This document shows positions 55,801-63,568 of a DNA stretch of 64,000 bases, piece after piece. The translations under genes were made by a program, and so were the position numbers. Source of the stretch: Nostoc foliaceum FACHB-393 (lineage in GTDB: Bacteria > Cyanobacteriota > Cyanobacteriia > Cyanobacteriales > Nostocaceae); NCBI RefSeq assembly GCF_014698505.1, contig NZ_JACJTD010000029.1:1-64000 (forward strand), read 5' to 3'. Numbering within the stretch: the first letter of the stretch is position 1; the number at the start of each line of letters is the position of its first letter. A model generated the notes under the pieces. The model was not told the DNA's origin. It saw only the letters and a program-made list of their open reading frames with translations, and made no database searches.

Positions 55801-55840
55801 TAAATTGTGACAGTGCTTACAAAAGCACTGTCACAATTTA
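55801..55840. terminator. Perfect 18-bp hairpin after the DUF6335 gene
   Basis: TAAATTGTGACAGTGCTT pairs completely with AAGCACTGTCACAATTTA around ACAA, 85 bp after the stop. No long T run follows, so it may equally be a mobile repeat. Remaining 55841-56127 holds nothing identifiable apart from the promoter of the next gene. Confidence 0.65.
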
Positions 55841-56127
55841 ATTTAACATCTATCCATCGAAATATATCCTGATAATGTCTCCATTTTGCCGCATTCCAAT
55901 TGCCAATTCCTTCACCTTGCCCTTACCAAGCATTATTTGGTTTTGATATTGGGTTTATATCTAACAGTAATATTTCTAATGCAGTACTTCACTCTACCCG
56001 ATTTATGTTCTGTCTATAATTGTTATTCTTTATGATTCCAAGACTTCTATCTTCAGTAGGGTAAAACGCTAAATGTACATTTGATAACCTTGGTAATGAA
56101 ACTAATTAATGGCAATTGGAGTTAATA

Positions 56128-56619
56128 ATGACATTTACACAAACGAGCGATCCAATTATTCGTGAACATGTTCAAGCTTGGCAACAGTTGGATGTAGATC
56201 AACAACTGGCTTTGTTTTGGTTCATTTACAAAGAAATGGGTAGCTCAATTACGCCAGCGGCTCCTGGTGCCAGCACTGTTTCCCCAGAAATTGCCGAAGG
56301 TTTATTTAATCAAGTTAAGGAATTAACTCACGAACAACAATTACAAGTTCAGCGTGACTTGATTAATAAAGTAGATACCCAAATTTCTCGTGAATATGGT
56401 TCTTTAGGTGATACCACCAAGCTACTATTTTGGTATCGATTATCTCAAGGTATGGATAATGGTACTATCATTCCGGTACCTTCTGACTATGAACTTCCCT
56501 CAGAATCTAAAGCATTGTTTGGCAGAATTCAAGGATTAGGCTTTGAGCAACAGATTACTCTTTTCCGTGATTATGTTTCGCCAATGGGTGCCGAACCAAA
56601 AGCAGGTGCTGAAATTTAG
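56128..56619 (+). CDS. Helical carotenoid protein (OCP N-terminal-domain homologue)
   Basis: The 163-residue protein equals the N-terminal carotenoid-binding domain of the orange carotenoid protein: VQAWQQLDVDQQLALFWFIY, EIAEGLFNQVKELTHEQQLQ, KLLFWYRLSQGMDNGTIIPV and FGRIQGLGFEQQITLFRDYV. Trp31 and Tyr34 match OCP Trp41 and Tyr44 by spacing, and the Trp of LLFWYRL matches Trp110. HCPs bind one carotenoid and quench singlet oxygen or phycobilisome excitation, depending on type. ATG 56128 follows TTGGAG by eight bases. No CTDH partner gene is in the window. Confidence 0.93.
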   Translation: MTFTQTSDPIIREHVQAWQQLDVDQQLALFWFIYKEMGSSITPAAPGASTVSPEIAEGLFNQVKELTHEQQLQVQRDLINKVDTQISREYGSLGDTTKLLFWYRLSQGMDNGTIIPVPSDYELPSESKALFGRIQGLGFEQQITLFRDYVSPMGAEPKAGAEI

Positions 56620-57736
56620 TACTTTTGAAGTTTTTAGGCTACTTGAGGCTACCTTTTTAGCCATCCGGTCAGAACGACTGTAATACCAAGTTAATTTGGT
56701 TGTAGTAGAAGGATTCAGAAATTAGAATGTCTTTACTCTCCAGCAGGTTTTTTAAACTAGGTGATTGGTGTTAGCGTAGCGTTACCAACTCTTGCCTGCT
56801 ATATGCAGCTTCCCCCTCACGAGGAGGGTAAGCATATTATACGCATTTATAGCCCTTTTGTTAAACCTTGCTATATTCGCCAGTCACTTAATATCAAGCT
56901 GTATTTTGATGACTGGTGTGTTTATTTTTTCTAATAAATAAACACAGAGTAAAAACTAAAGCTCTTACTCTGTGCTCATCTATGTCCTCAGGCCAGTTGC
57001 ACCCTACAGTCGTAACGCCCTTTGTTTTGTACTCAATATATTAAAAGTAATTATAGTTGATTTAATCTGTCTTTTGGTTGGTTTAAATATGCTTAGGTTA
57101 TATTAGAGTTCCATCTTTTTATAGTGTTTTATTTAGAGCTAAATGTTTAAGATTTAGAAAGGTATAAAAGGGATAGTTCAAATTTTTACATTGCAGATTT
57201 AATTATTCTTTTCATAACTAATGCAAAAATACATCTAAGGAAAATTCAAAAATGTAACTAATTTACCATACGTTATTATAGCTGACAAATATCTTGAACA
57301 ATGAAAGCTATATGTCTCAGTTTTTAATACTTTAAATAGAAGCGATCCCTTCCCTACATTCGCGCCGCGTTTCGCAGACAGATGCTACGCGTAATTTGCT
57401 TCCCGATAGGGATACGGCTGGCTACGCCTGCTTACACTAGACAATTTTCACAGTTATTTAATACTTAAGCTATGATCCAATACCCACTAATAGAATAGAT
57501 ACATTACTAACATAAATTTCTGCCGATTTGAACCATCACAATTCAAGACTGATACATCAAATGACAGTTATTTGCTTGGCGTGATTGTTGCCAGCAGCAC
57601 AGAGTTACCAAAATTAAGTGATGTTCTTTCGCTGTGTTTCCGAACAAAGTAATAGTCAAACTGGCTGAAGGCAGAATTACAATTTTCACTTAATATTTTT
57701 TTAGTTAATTAAGTAGTTAATTACTTTGAGGTGTTT
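56620..57736. other. 1.1-kb intergenic region between two HCP genes
   Basis: No gene is supported on either strand. Seen: a hairpin CACAGAGTAA/TTACTCTGTG at 56943-56974 (possible terminator or repeat end), a long AT-rich stretch from 57020 to 57330, and at about 57355-57432 GC-richer repeat fragments including GATACGGCTGGCTACGCCTG. The length is unusual for this otherwise packed window; a deleted or unrecognised gene, or a small RNA, could be hidden here. Confidence 0.5.
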
Positions 57737-58186
57737 ATGACTTCTACCAACATCAATTTTTTAGAACAAAGCGTATCAAAATTCCAGAGTTTGGGTCCAG
57801 ACGATCGCCTGACGGTTCTAGCGTTAATGTATACTGAAATTTCTGATGAAATTCCAGCGATCGCTCTCAATGATGTGCCAAATGAAAGGACTGCGAATTT
57901 AGTTGCACAAATTCAAAACCTGCCACAGGCAGAACAGCTTTTTGCTTTGCGTCAGTTGCTAAACCAAGATGAAGTAGGGGAAACAGCGATTCCTACTGAA
58001 GAATATACTTCAATGAACGCTGACGATAAATTGGCTTTTTGGTATCAATTAGCCCAAAATTTGGGGACTTCAATCATCGGTGTCCCAAATGACTATATAC
58101 CTTCTGAAAAAGCTACAGAAGTAGTAGATTTACTTAACACACCAAATATTGAAGATTTAGTGACTTTCTTCAAGCGGGTGCTGTAA
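57737..58186 (+). CDS. Divergent helical carotenoid protein
   Basis: The 149-residue OCP N-terminal-domain relative contains FLEQSVSKFQSLGPDDRLTV, LALMYTEISDEIPAIALND, DKLAFWYQLAQNLGTSIIGV and DYIPSEKATEVVDLLNTPN. The Trp of FWYQL (OCP Trp110 position) is kept, as is Tyr32 (Tyr44 position). The residue three before it, Trp41 in OCP, is Ala29. It is shorter than the neighbouring HCP. ATG 57737 follows GAGGTG closely. It probably arose by duplication of an HCP gene and has diverged in its carotenoid site. Confidence 0.88.
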   Translation: MTSTNINFLEQSVSKFQSLGPDDRLTVLALMYTEISDEIPAIALNDVPNERTANLVAQIQNLPQAEQLFALRQLLNQDEVGETAIPTEEYTSMNADDKLAFWYQLAQNLGTSIIGVPNDYIPSEKATEVVDLLNTPNIEDLVTFFKRVL

Positions 58187-58269
58187 AACTTTTGAGTCAA
58201 TAGTCAAAAAGGTGGGGCTTGCCTCACCTTTATTTCTATAACAATTTACAGGTAAATAGACCACGCTCT

Positions 58270-58612
58270 ACAGCAACAGCTTAATCATTACTTGTAACAA
58301 CTTCATCTGTAGTAACTACAACTTCAGCCGTATTAACTACAGCTTCATCTGTAGTAACTCCAGCTTCACGAATGATAACAAATGCTTAAGTCGTATTAAC
58401 TACAGCTTAATCGTTACTTATAACAACTTCATCTGTAGTAACTCCAGCTTCAGGAACGATAACAAATGCTTAAGTCTTATTAACTACAGCTTAAGCTTTA
58501 CTTATAACAACTTCATCTGTAGTAACTCCAGCTTCATCCGTAGTAACTCCAGCTTCAGGAACAATAACAAATGCTTAAGTCGTATTAACTACAACTTAAG
58601 CTTTACTTATGA
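58270..58612. repeat. Complex tandem repeat (EAGVTTDE-type minisatellite)
   Basis: About four higher-order copies of a unit made of AACTTCATCTGTAGTAACTC, CAGCTTCAGGAACGATAAC and AAATGCTTAAGTCGTATTA, with internal 18-21-bp repetition. Read on the minus strand, one frame gives repeated VPEAGVTTDEVVIS blocks separated by regularly placed TAA stops, so unit lengths are multiples of three. It occupies most of the 530-bp gap between the second HCP gene and shc. No ribosome site is seen; not called as a gene. Confidence 0.8.
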
Positions 58613-58717
58613 AAACTTGGACGTTTATAATTAGTGTTTGTCAGTCAGATGCAGTACAAAATCATATCGCCAAGTGTAGGGGCAGGTTACGCCGTGCCTC
58701 TACTAATGTACTGCAAA

Positions 58718-60637
58718 CTAATTTTTTCTAATCGCTGTTTGATAGCGACCTAGAGCTATTAAAGGAAAGTATTGTTGATACATATGATACTTAAGATAAA
58801 AATGGCAAGGGAATCCAGTACCTGTAAAGTCCGCCTCAAACCAAGTACCATCTGGTTGTTGAGTTGCCACGAGGTAGGCAATTCCGCGTTCGATACTCTC
58901 AAGGGCTAATTTATTAGTTGCTTCACCTGCTGCCAAGAGGCCAATTAAAGCCCAAGCAGTTTGCGATGCAGTACTATTTCCTTTTCCTTTAAGACTGGGG
59001 TCATCGTAGCTGCGGCAAGTTTCACCCCAACCACCATCTGGATTTTGACATCCAACTAACCAAGCTGCTCCTCGTTCTATACTGAGTTTATGCCTTTGAG
59101 GGTCAATCAAGGCTAAGGCTGATAAAACGCCACTTGTACCGTAAATATAATTTACACCCCAACGACCAAACCAACAGCCTTCGGTTTCTTGTTCGCGCAG
59201 AAGATAAGTAAGCGATCGCTCCAAATTATAATTATCAATTGACAAATCACAAGCACCCAGCATTTCTACGACTCTAGCCGTAACATCTGCGGTGTTCGGA
59301 TCGATCATAGCTTTCAAGTCGCCATAAGGGATGGAGTTAAGCCAATCTTGATCGTTATCCAAATCAAAAGCAGCCCACCCACCTGGTTTACACTGCATAG
59401 ATGCAATCCAATTTAGGGCACGAGCGATCGCAGCCTGCTTAATTTTTTCATTGGGGAGTTTCGCCAAATGTAGTGCCATCACCACTACAGCCGAGTCGTC
59501 TACATCGGGATAAAAGCGATTGTCAAACTCAAACGCCCAAGCCCCTGGTTTTCCCTGACGATTTTTTACAGCCCAATCTCCGTAATCTAAAATTTGTTTT
59601 TGCAGTAACCATTCGCCAGCTTGCACCACAGCGGGATGATCTGGTGCAATGCCAGATTCTACCAAAGCACGCATCGCCCAAGCTGTATCCCAAACGGGTG
59701 AAACACAAGGCTGTACCCGGTAGCTATCCTCTGTTTCAATACCAAAGTTATCAATTGCTTGTAAACCTCGTTCCACAATCGGATCGCTTGGGTCATAATC
59801 CAAACAGCGCAAAGCCAGCATTGAATTCAACATTGCCGGAATAATGCCGCCCCAGTCGCCTGTAGCTTCTTGTCGCTCTAAAATCCACTTTTCGGCGGCT
59901 TTGATGCCTTCTTCACGAAAAGGCACTAAATTCAAACTTTCTGCTAACTTGAAACCCTGATCAAGGGTGAGGAATAAATCTGTCCAATCGCCAGCTTGGG
60001 GTAATTCCCACCGGACTTGATCAACACCTTCAGCGTAAAGTTCATCTAGGTTGATAGTTGGGTCAGTGATAAAAACAGGTTTGCGATCGCATACAATCAA
60101 CAACGGTACAGTACTGGAACGTGCCCAGCTAGACATCTCGTAAATATTAACTGGGAAAGCTTTGGGCAACAGCATTATCCAAGGTGGTAGCGAGGGAATA
60201 CCGCGCCAGTTGTAGCAGCCAATCAAGGCTAGGTGCAACTTGGTAAAAATCCGAGTTTTACTGATACCACCCCGTTGGAGAATAAAAGCTTTTGCTCTAA
60301 TCATCGCTGGATCGGTTGCTGGTACACCTAGCAGCCTCAGCGCCATGTAGGCTTCAACCGAGGTGCTAAGTTCTCCGCCATCACCGTAGAAAAGTTCCCA
60401 ACCGCCATGCTGCCGTTGCTCTTGACGCAGGTATGCTTCAACTTTGTGTAAAGGTCTGCCTTGGTCTGTTCCCCAAATCTTATGCAGGAGAACGGTTTCA
60501 GCAGTTATGGTGACATTGGATTCTAACTCTGCCCACCAATAACCTACCGGATTTTGAATTGAAAGCAAATATTGTTGGCTAGCTGCGATCGCTGTTGCGA
60601 CTTGATTGACTTTTACCCTGTCTTGTGTTTGCATCAA
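58718..60637 (-). CDS. shc: Squalene-hopene cyclase
   Basis: The 639-residue triterpene cyclase turns squalene into hopene/hopanol, the base of hopanoid membrane lipids. The acid motif DVDDSA begins at residue 378. QW-type repeats are visible in GHWAEL-like GYWWAELESN, QRQHGGWELFYGDG, QCKPGGWAAFDLDNDQDWLN, EQETEGCWFGRWGVNYIYG, CQNPDGGWGETCRSYDDPS and TQQPDGTWFEADFTGTGFP. It is monotopic at the inner membrane in relatives. Divergent from hpnB, 120 bp apart, which supports joint hopanoid function. Confidence 0.96.
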   Translation of the reverse strand: MMQTQDRVKVNQVATAIAASQQYLLSIQNPVGYWWAELESNVTITAETVLLHKIWGTDQGRPLHKVEAYLRQEQRQHGGWELFYGDGGELSTSVEAYMALRLLGVPATDPAMIRAKAFILQRGGISKTRIFTKLHLALIGCYNWRGIPSLPPWIMLLPKAFPVNIYEMSSWARSSTVPLLIVCDRKPVFITDPTINLDELYAEGVDQVRWELPQAGDWTDLFLTLDQGFKLAESLNLVPFREEGIKAAEKWILERQEATGDWGGIIPAMLNSMLALRCLDYDPSDPIVERGLQAIDNFGIETEDSYRVQPCVSPVWDTAWAMRALVESGIAPDHPAVVQAGEWLLQKQILDYGDWAVKNRQGKPGAWAFEFDNRFYPDVDDSAVVVMALHLAKLPNEKIKQAAIARALNWIASMQCKPGGWAAFDLDNDQDWLNSIPYGDLKAMIDPNTADVTARVVEMLGACDLSIDNYNLERSLTYLLREQETEGCWFGRWGVNYIYGTSGVLSALALIDPQRHKLSIERGAAWLVGCQNPDGGWGETCRSYDDPSLKGKGNSTASQTAWALIGLLAAGEATNKLALESIERGIAYLVATQQPDGTWFEADFTGTGFPCHFYLKYHMYQQYFPLIALGRYQTAIRKN

Positions 60638-60757
60638 AAACTATTTAACCTCAACACCCAACACTAGTTATCAACACGGCAATACGATGAAAAAAACTTT
60701 TTTGTCTATCAGTAGACATAGTATTGTGTCTGAGTCACTGAGAATTTGCAATAGGTC

Positions 60758-61990
60758 ATGGATGTAATTGTATTAGGATTGATGCTCTTATCCTTGACAA
60801 TTTGGTTAGGATTACTGTGTTTTTGGGGACAGTTTTGGCGAGTAGACCAGCAATTAGAGGTTAAAGAAATTCAGCTACAATCGTTACCTGTAGTTTGTGC
60901 CGTTGTTCCAGCCCGTAACGAAGCTGAATTGATCCCAACCAGCTTGCGATCGCTCCTACTCCAAGATTATCCTGGTTCTTTCAACGTGTTTTTAGTAGAC
61001 GATCGCAGCACAGACCGGACAGCAAATTTTGCTGAAGGGGTTGCACATGCTGTAGGTAAACCCCAGCAATTGCATATTATCTCAGGCGAATCGCTGCCTC
61101 CTGGTTGGTCGGGCAAACTTTGGGCTGTTGAGCAAGGTATAAAAAGCGCTAGTAAATTTGCACCTGACTATTTTTTGCTGACCGATGCAGATATCGAACA
61201 TGATCCTGGTAATCTTCGCCGACTCGTTGCTAAAGCTGTGCAGGAAGATTTAGACCTAGTTTCTGTAATGGTGCGACTCAGGTGTGAAAGCTTTTGGGAA
61301 AAACTTTTGATTCCAGCTTTCGTCTTTTTCTTCCAAAAACTCTATCCCTTCCGCTGGGTGAATAATCCAAACAATCCCACAGCCGCCGCTGCTGGGGGAT
61401 CTATTCTGATTAGTCGAGAAGCTTTAGAGCGAATCGGTGGTATTCAAGCCATTCGCCAAGCTTTAATTGACGATTGCGCCCTAGCTGATGCTGTTAAGAG
61501 GAGTAGGGAAGTGGGGGAAAAAGGGACAAGGGGGATAAGCAATACCCCATACCCAATCCCCAGTCAAGGGTGTATCTGGCTAGGATTGAGTACTTTGACT
61601 CGCAGTTTGCGTCCCTATAACTCGCTGGCCACGATTTGGGATATGGTTGCTCGTACTGCCTATACCCAACTGAATTATTCTCCATTACTACTATTGGCAA
61701 CTTTAGTAGGAATGCCTCTGATTTACCTAGTTCCACCTGTATGTGTAATTCTGGGTGCAGTTTGGAGCAATTGGCCAATTGTATTTACAGGTTTTTTCGG
61801 ATGGCTGTTGATGGCTTTTGCTTACTACCCAACGATCCGCTTTTATAAATGTTCTCCCTGGTTAGCATTTAGTTTACCTGCGATCGCTTTTCTCTATACC
61901 CTGATGACTCTAGACTCAGCACTCCGTCACTGGCAAGGGCGCGGCGGCGCTTGGAAAGGAAGAGTTTACCCTAGTTCGGATAATTTATAG
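60758..61990 (+). CDS. hpnB: Hopanoid-associated glycosyltransferase HpnB
   Basis: The 410-residue membrane-anchored GT2 enzyme has an N-terminal helix (about 4-24). The GT-A domain follows: VVPARNEAELIPTSLRSLLL, VFLVDDRSTDRTA, GWSGKLWAVEQGI and LLTDADIEHDPGNL, where DAD is the metal site. C-terminal helices lie at about 310-400. The family is associated with hopanoid gene clusters, and here it is divergent from shc. At about residues 249-271 there is an insertion of some 22 residues encoded by GGGAAGTGGGGGAAAAAGGG-type low-complexity DNA (61504-61569). It keeps the frame; whether the enzyme tolerates it is not known. Confidence 0.9.
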   Translation: MDVIVLGLMLLSLTIWLGLLCFWGQFWRVDQQLEVKEIQLQSLPVVCAVVPARNEAELIPTSLRSLLLQDYPGSFNVFLVDDRSTDRTANFAEGVAHAVGKPQQLHIISGESLPPGWSGKLWAVEQGIKSASKFAPDYFLLTDADIEHDPGNLRRLVAKAVQEDLDLVSVMVRLRCESFWEKLLIPAFVFFFQKLYPFRWVNNPNNPTAAAAGGSILISREALERIGGIQAIRQALIDDCALADAVKRSREVGEKGTRGISNTPYPIPSQGCIWLGLSTLTRSLRPYNSLATIWDMVARTAYTQLNYSPLLLLATLVGMPLIYLVPPVCVILGAVWSNWPIVFTGFFGWLLMAFAYYPTIRFYKCSPWLAFSLPAIAFLYTLMTLDSALRHWQGRGGAWKGRVYPSSDNL

Positions 61991-62074
61991 TTGGGATAAA
62001 ATTGAATTTCGATATCGATATCGATAGTGCTAATCTAAATAAAAGTAAGCCGAAAGTGGTTGATTAAAAGAGCT

Positions 62075-62290
62075 ATGACAACCGCAACACCAAGAAATAA
62101 TCCTGTTATTGTCCCCAAAAAGCTGCCTTTTCTGGAGTCCATTTGTTGGCAGACTGCCGATGTGTATCGGTTTACTTCAGAACAAATGCTGAGTCGCTAC
62201 GAACGTGGCTGGCAGTATCACAATCTATTTAATAATCTTGAAGGTGAAGAACTTAATTTTCTTCAGGAACTCGCTAGGCGCTATAAGTAG
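62075..62290 (+). CDS. Conserved hypothetical small protein
   Basis: A 71-residue protein, MTTATPRNNPVIVPKKLPFL, then ESICWQTADVYRFTSEQMLS and NNLEGEELNFLQELARRYK. A Trp/Tyr-rich core with a helical end suggests a small folded protein. I do not recognise a domain. ATG 62075 is chosen over the in-frame TTG 62060. It lies 84 bp after hpnB on the same strand and may be co-transcribed. Confidence 0.6.
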   Translation: MTTATPRNNPVIVPKKLPFLESICWQTADVYRFTSEQMLSRYERGWQYHNLFNNLEGEELNFLQELARRYK

Positions 62291-62461
62291 GTTGGCGTAA
62301 ATAATTATCGTTGGAAAAAGGCAGGGGGCAGGGGGAGAGAGGGTTTGAGCCTTGTTTACTTTTCTTCACACAGTTTGGTTTTATTGTGCCGACTTACTTA
62401 AATCCTGGTTGCAAGTTTCTTTATGACAGTTCTTGAACGCTTAGATTTTGACATACTTAGG

Positions 62462-62496
62462 AAGGGTTCTGCTGACTTCGGTGGCGGAACCTTTTT
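62462..62496 (+). terminator. Terminator candidate
   Basis: AAGGGTTCTGC and GCGGAACCTTTTT pair around TGACTTCGGTG, followed by T's. It lies 170 bp past the small hypothetical gene and before the convergent ArsR gene. Bases 62318-62345 are a purine repeat. Confidence 0.65.
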
Positions 62497-62576
62497 GAAC
62501 AAGATAATATCTTTGCTGATTTAGAAACACAGATTAAAAAACAAGAAGATTCTTAAACAGTTCATGCCCAATGCCC

Positions 62577-62927
62577 TTAAATCCTTGAAGCTGTTTGTTT
62601 AGTACTAGCTGGGACAACAGACAATGGTTGAGCGGCTTTCAATACCGCATCCAGTAACCCTGGAAACAGAACCTCTAAATCTTCACGCCGCAGGATGTTA
62701 ATGTGGTGTGTCCCTTCTTTGCGTGTAAAGACTATCCCCGACTCCCGCAAAATCTTGAAGTGATTGGACATCGTAGACTTAGCGATCGCAAAATCAAATT
62801 TGGCACAGCATTGTTCCCCCTCAGTCGCCAGCAGCCGCACAATCTCTAGCCGTACTGGATCGCCCAATGCATACAGCACGCCCGGTAAAGAAATATTTTT
62901 TCTATCTGGATGATAAAGAAATCTCAT
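62577..62927 (-). CDS. ArsR/SmtB-family transcriptional regulator
   Basis: A 116-residue winged-helix protein: LYALGDPVRLEIVRLLATEG, then IAKSTMSNHFKILRESGIVF (recognition helix) and KEGTHHINILRREDLEVLFP. A Cys pair, Cys40-Cys41 in EQCCAKFD, lies just before the recognition region and could be a redox or metal switch. The usual alpha3 CVC metal site of ArsR is not present. Divergent from trxA, with a palindrome between them; a redox-responsive role is inferred. Confidence 0.9.
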   Translation of the reverse strand: MRFLYHPDRKNISLPGVLYALGDPVRLEIVRLLATEGEQCCAKFDFAIAKSTMSNHFKILRESGIVFTRKEGTHHINILRREDLEVLFPGLLDAVLKAAQPLSVVPASTKQTASRI

Positions 62928-62964
62928 AGTTGCATTATCTCATCAGGTGGCATATATTTTTATT

Positions 62965-62981
62965 ATTCGATATTATCGAAT
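62965..62981. promoter_or_regulatory. Palindromic operator candidate between arsR-type gene and trxA
   Basis: ATTCGATA-T-TATCGAAT is a perfect 17-bp palindrome 37 bp before the ArsR start and 27 bp before the thioredoxin start. ArsR-family dimers bind such sites, so this is the expected operator for both directions. Confidence 0.7.
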
Positions 62982-63008
62982 TATAGAATTAATTAGGAAG
63001 GCAATTTT

Positions 63009-63332
63009 ATGTCATCCATTACAAATGTCACAGAAGCCACATTCAAGCAAGAAGTTTTGGAAAGTGAAATTCCGGTATTAGTGGACTTTTGGGCACCGTG
63101 GTGCGGTCCTTGCCGGATGGTGGGTCCAGTCGTCGATGAAGTTGCTGCTGAATACGAAGGACAGGTGAAATTTGTGAAGCTGAACACAGATCAAAATCCT
63201 ACTGTTGCCAGCCACTATGGAATTCGCAGCATCCCGACGCTGATGGTTTTTAAGGGAGGTCGCCAGGTTGATACTGTCGTAGGCGCAGTTCCAAAAACCA
63301 CCTTGAATAAGACCTTAGCACAGCATCTTTAA
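63009..63332 (+). CDS. trxA: Thioredoxin (m-type-like)
   Basis: A 107-residue thioredoxin with active site WCGPC (residues 31-35) in [20 protein letters not shown], the buried Asp25 and the cis-Pro in [13 protein letters not shown]. It reduces disulfides of target enzymes with electrons from ferredoxin-thioredoxin or NADPH-thioredoxin reductase. GGAAGG lies seven bases before ATG. Its divergence from an ArsR-type regulator with a Cys pair suggests an inducible rather than housekeeping thioredoxin. Which Nostoc paralogue it is cannot be decided here. Confidence 0.93.
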   Translation: MSSITNVTEATFKQEVLESEIPVLVDFWAPWCGPCRMVGPVVDEVAAEYEGQVKFVKLNTDQNPTVASHYGIRSIPTLMVFKGGRQVDTVVGAVPKTTLNKTLAQHL

Positions 63333-63568
63333 TCTAGGTACTGTTGTGAGATGCATTTAGTTTGCAGTCTTCTCAGTTGAGTCTAATAAAGACCTAACCC
63401 CCAACCCCTTCCCTACCTCTCCCTAACCCTCTCCTACGAGGAGAGGGAAGCGGAAAAATTTTTGTGGCTGGAAGGGGAGTAAGAATAAATATGACTCCTA
63501 CTCCCGTACAGAGGCGATTAATCGCATCTCTCCATAAATTCTGTTTCAACTAATGGGGAAAGAGCGAA

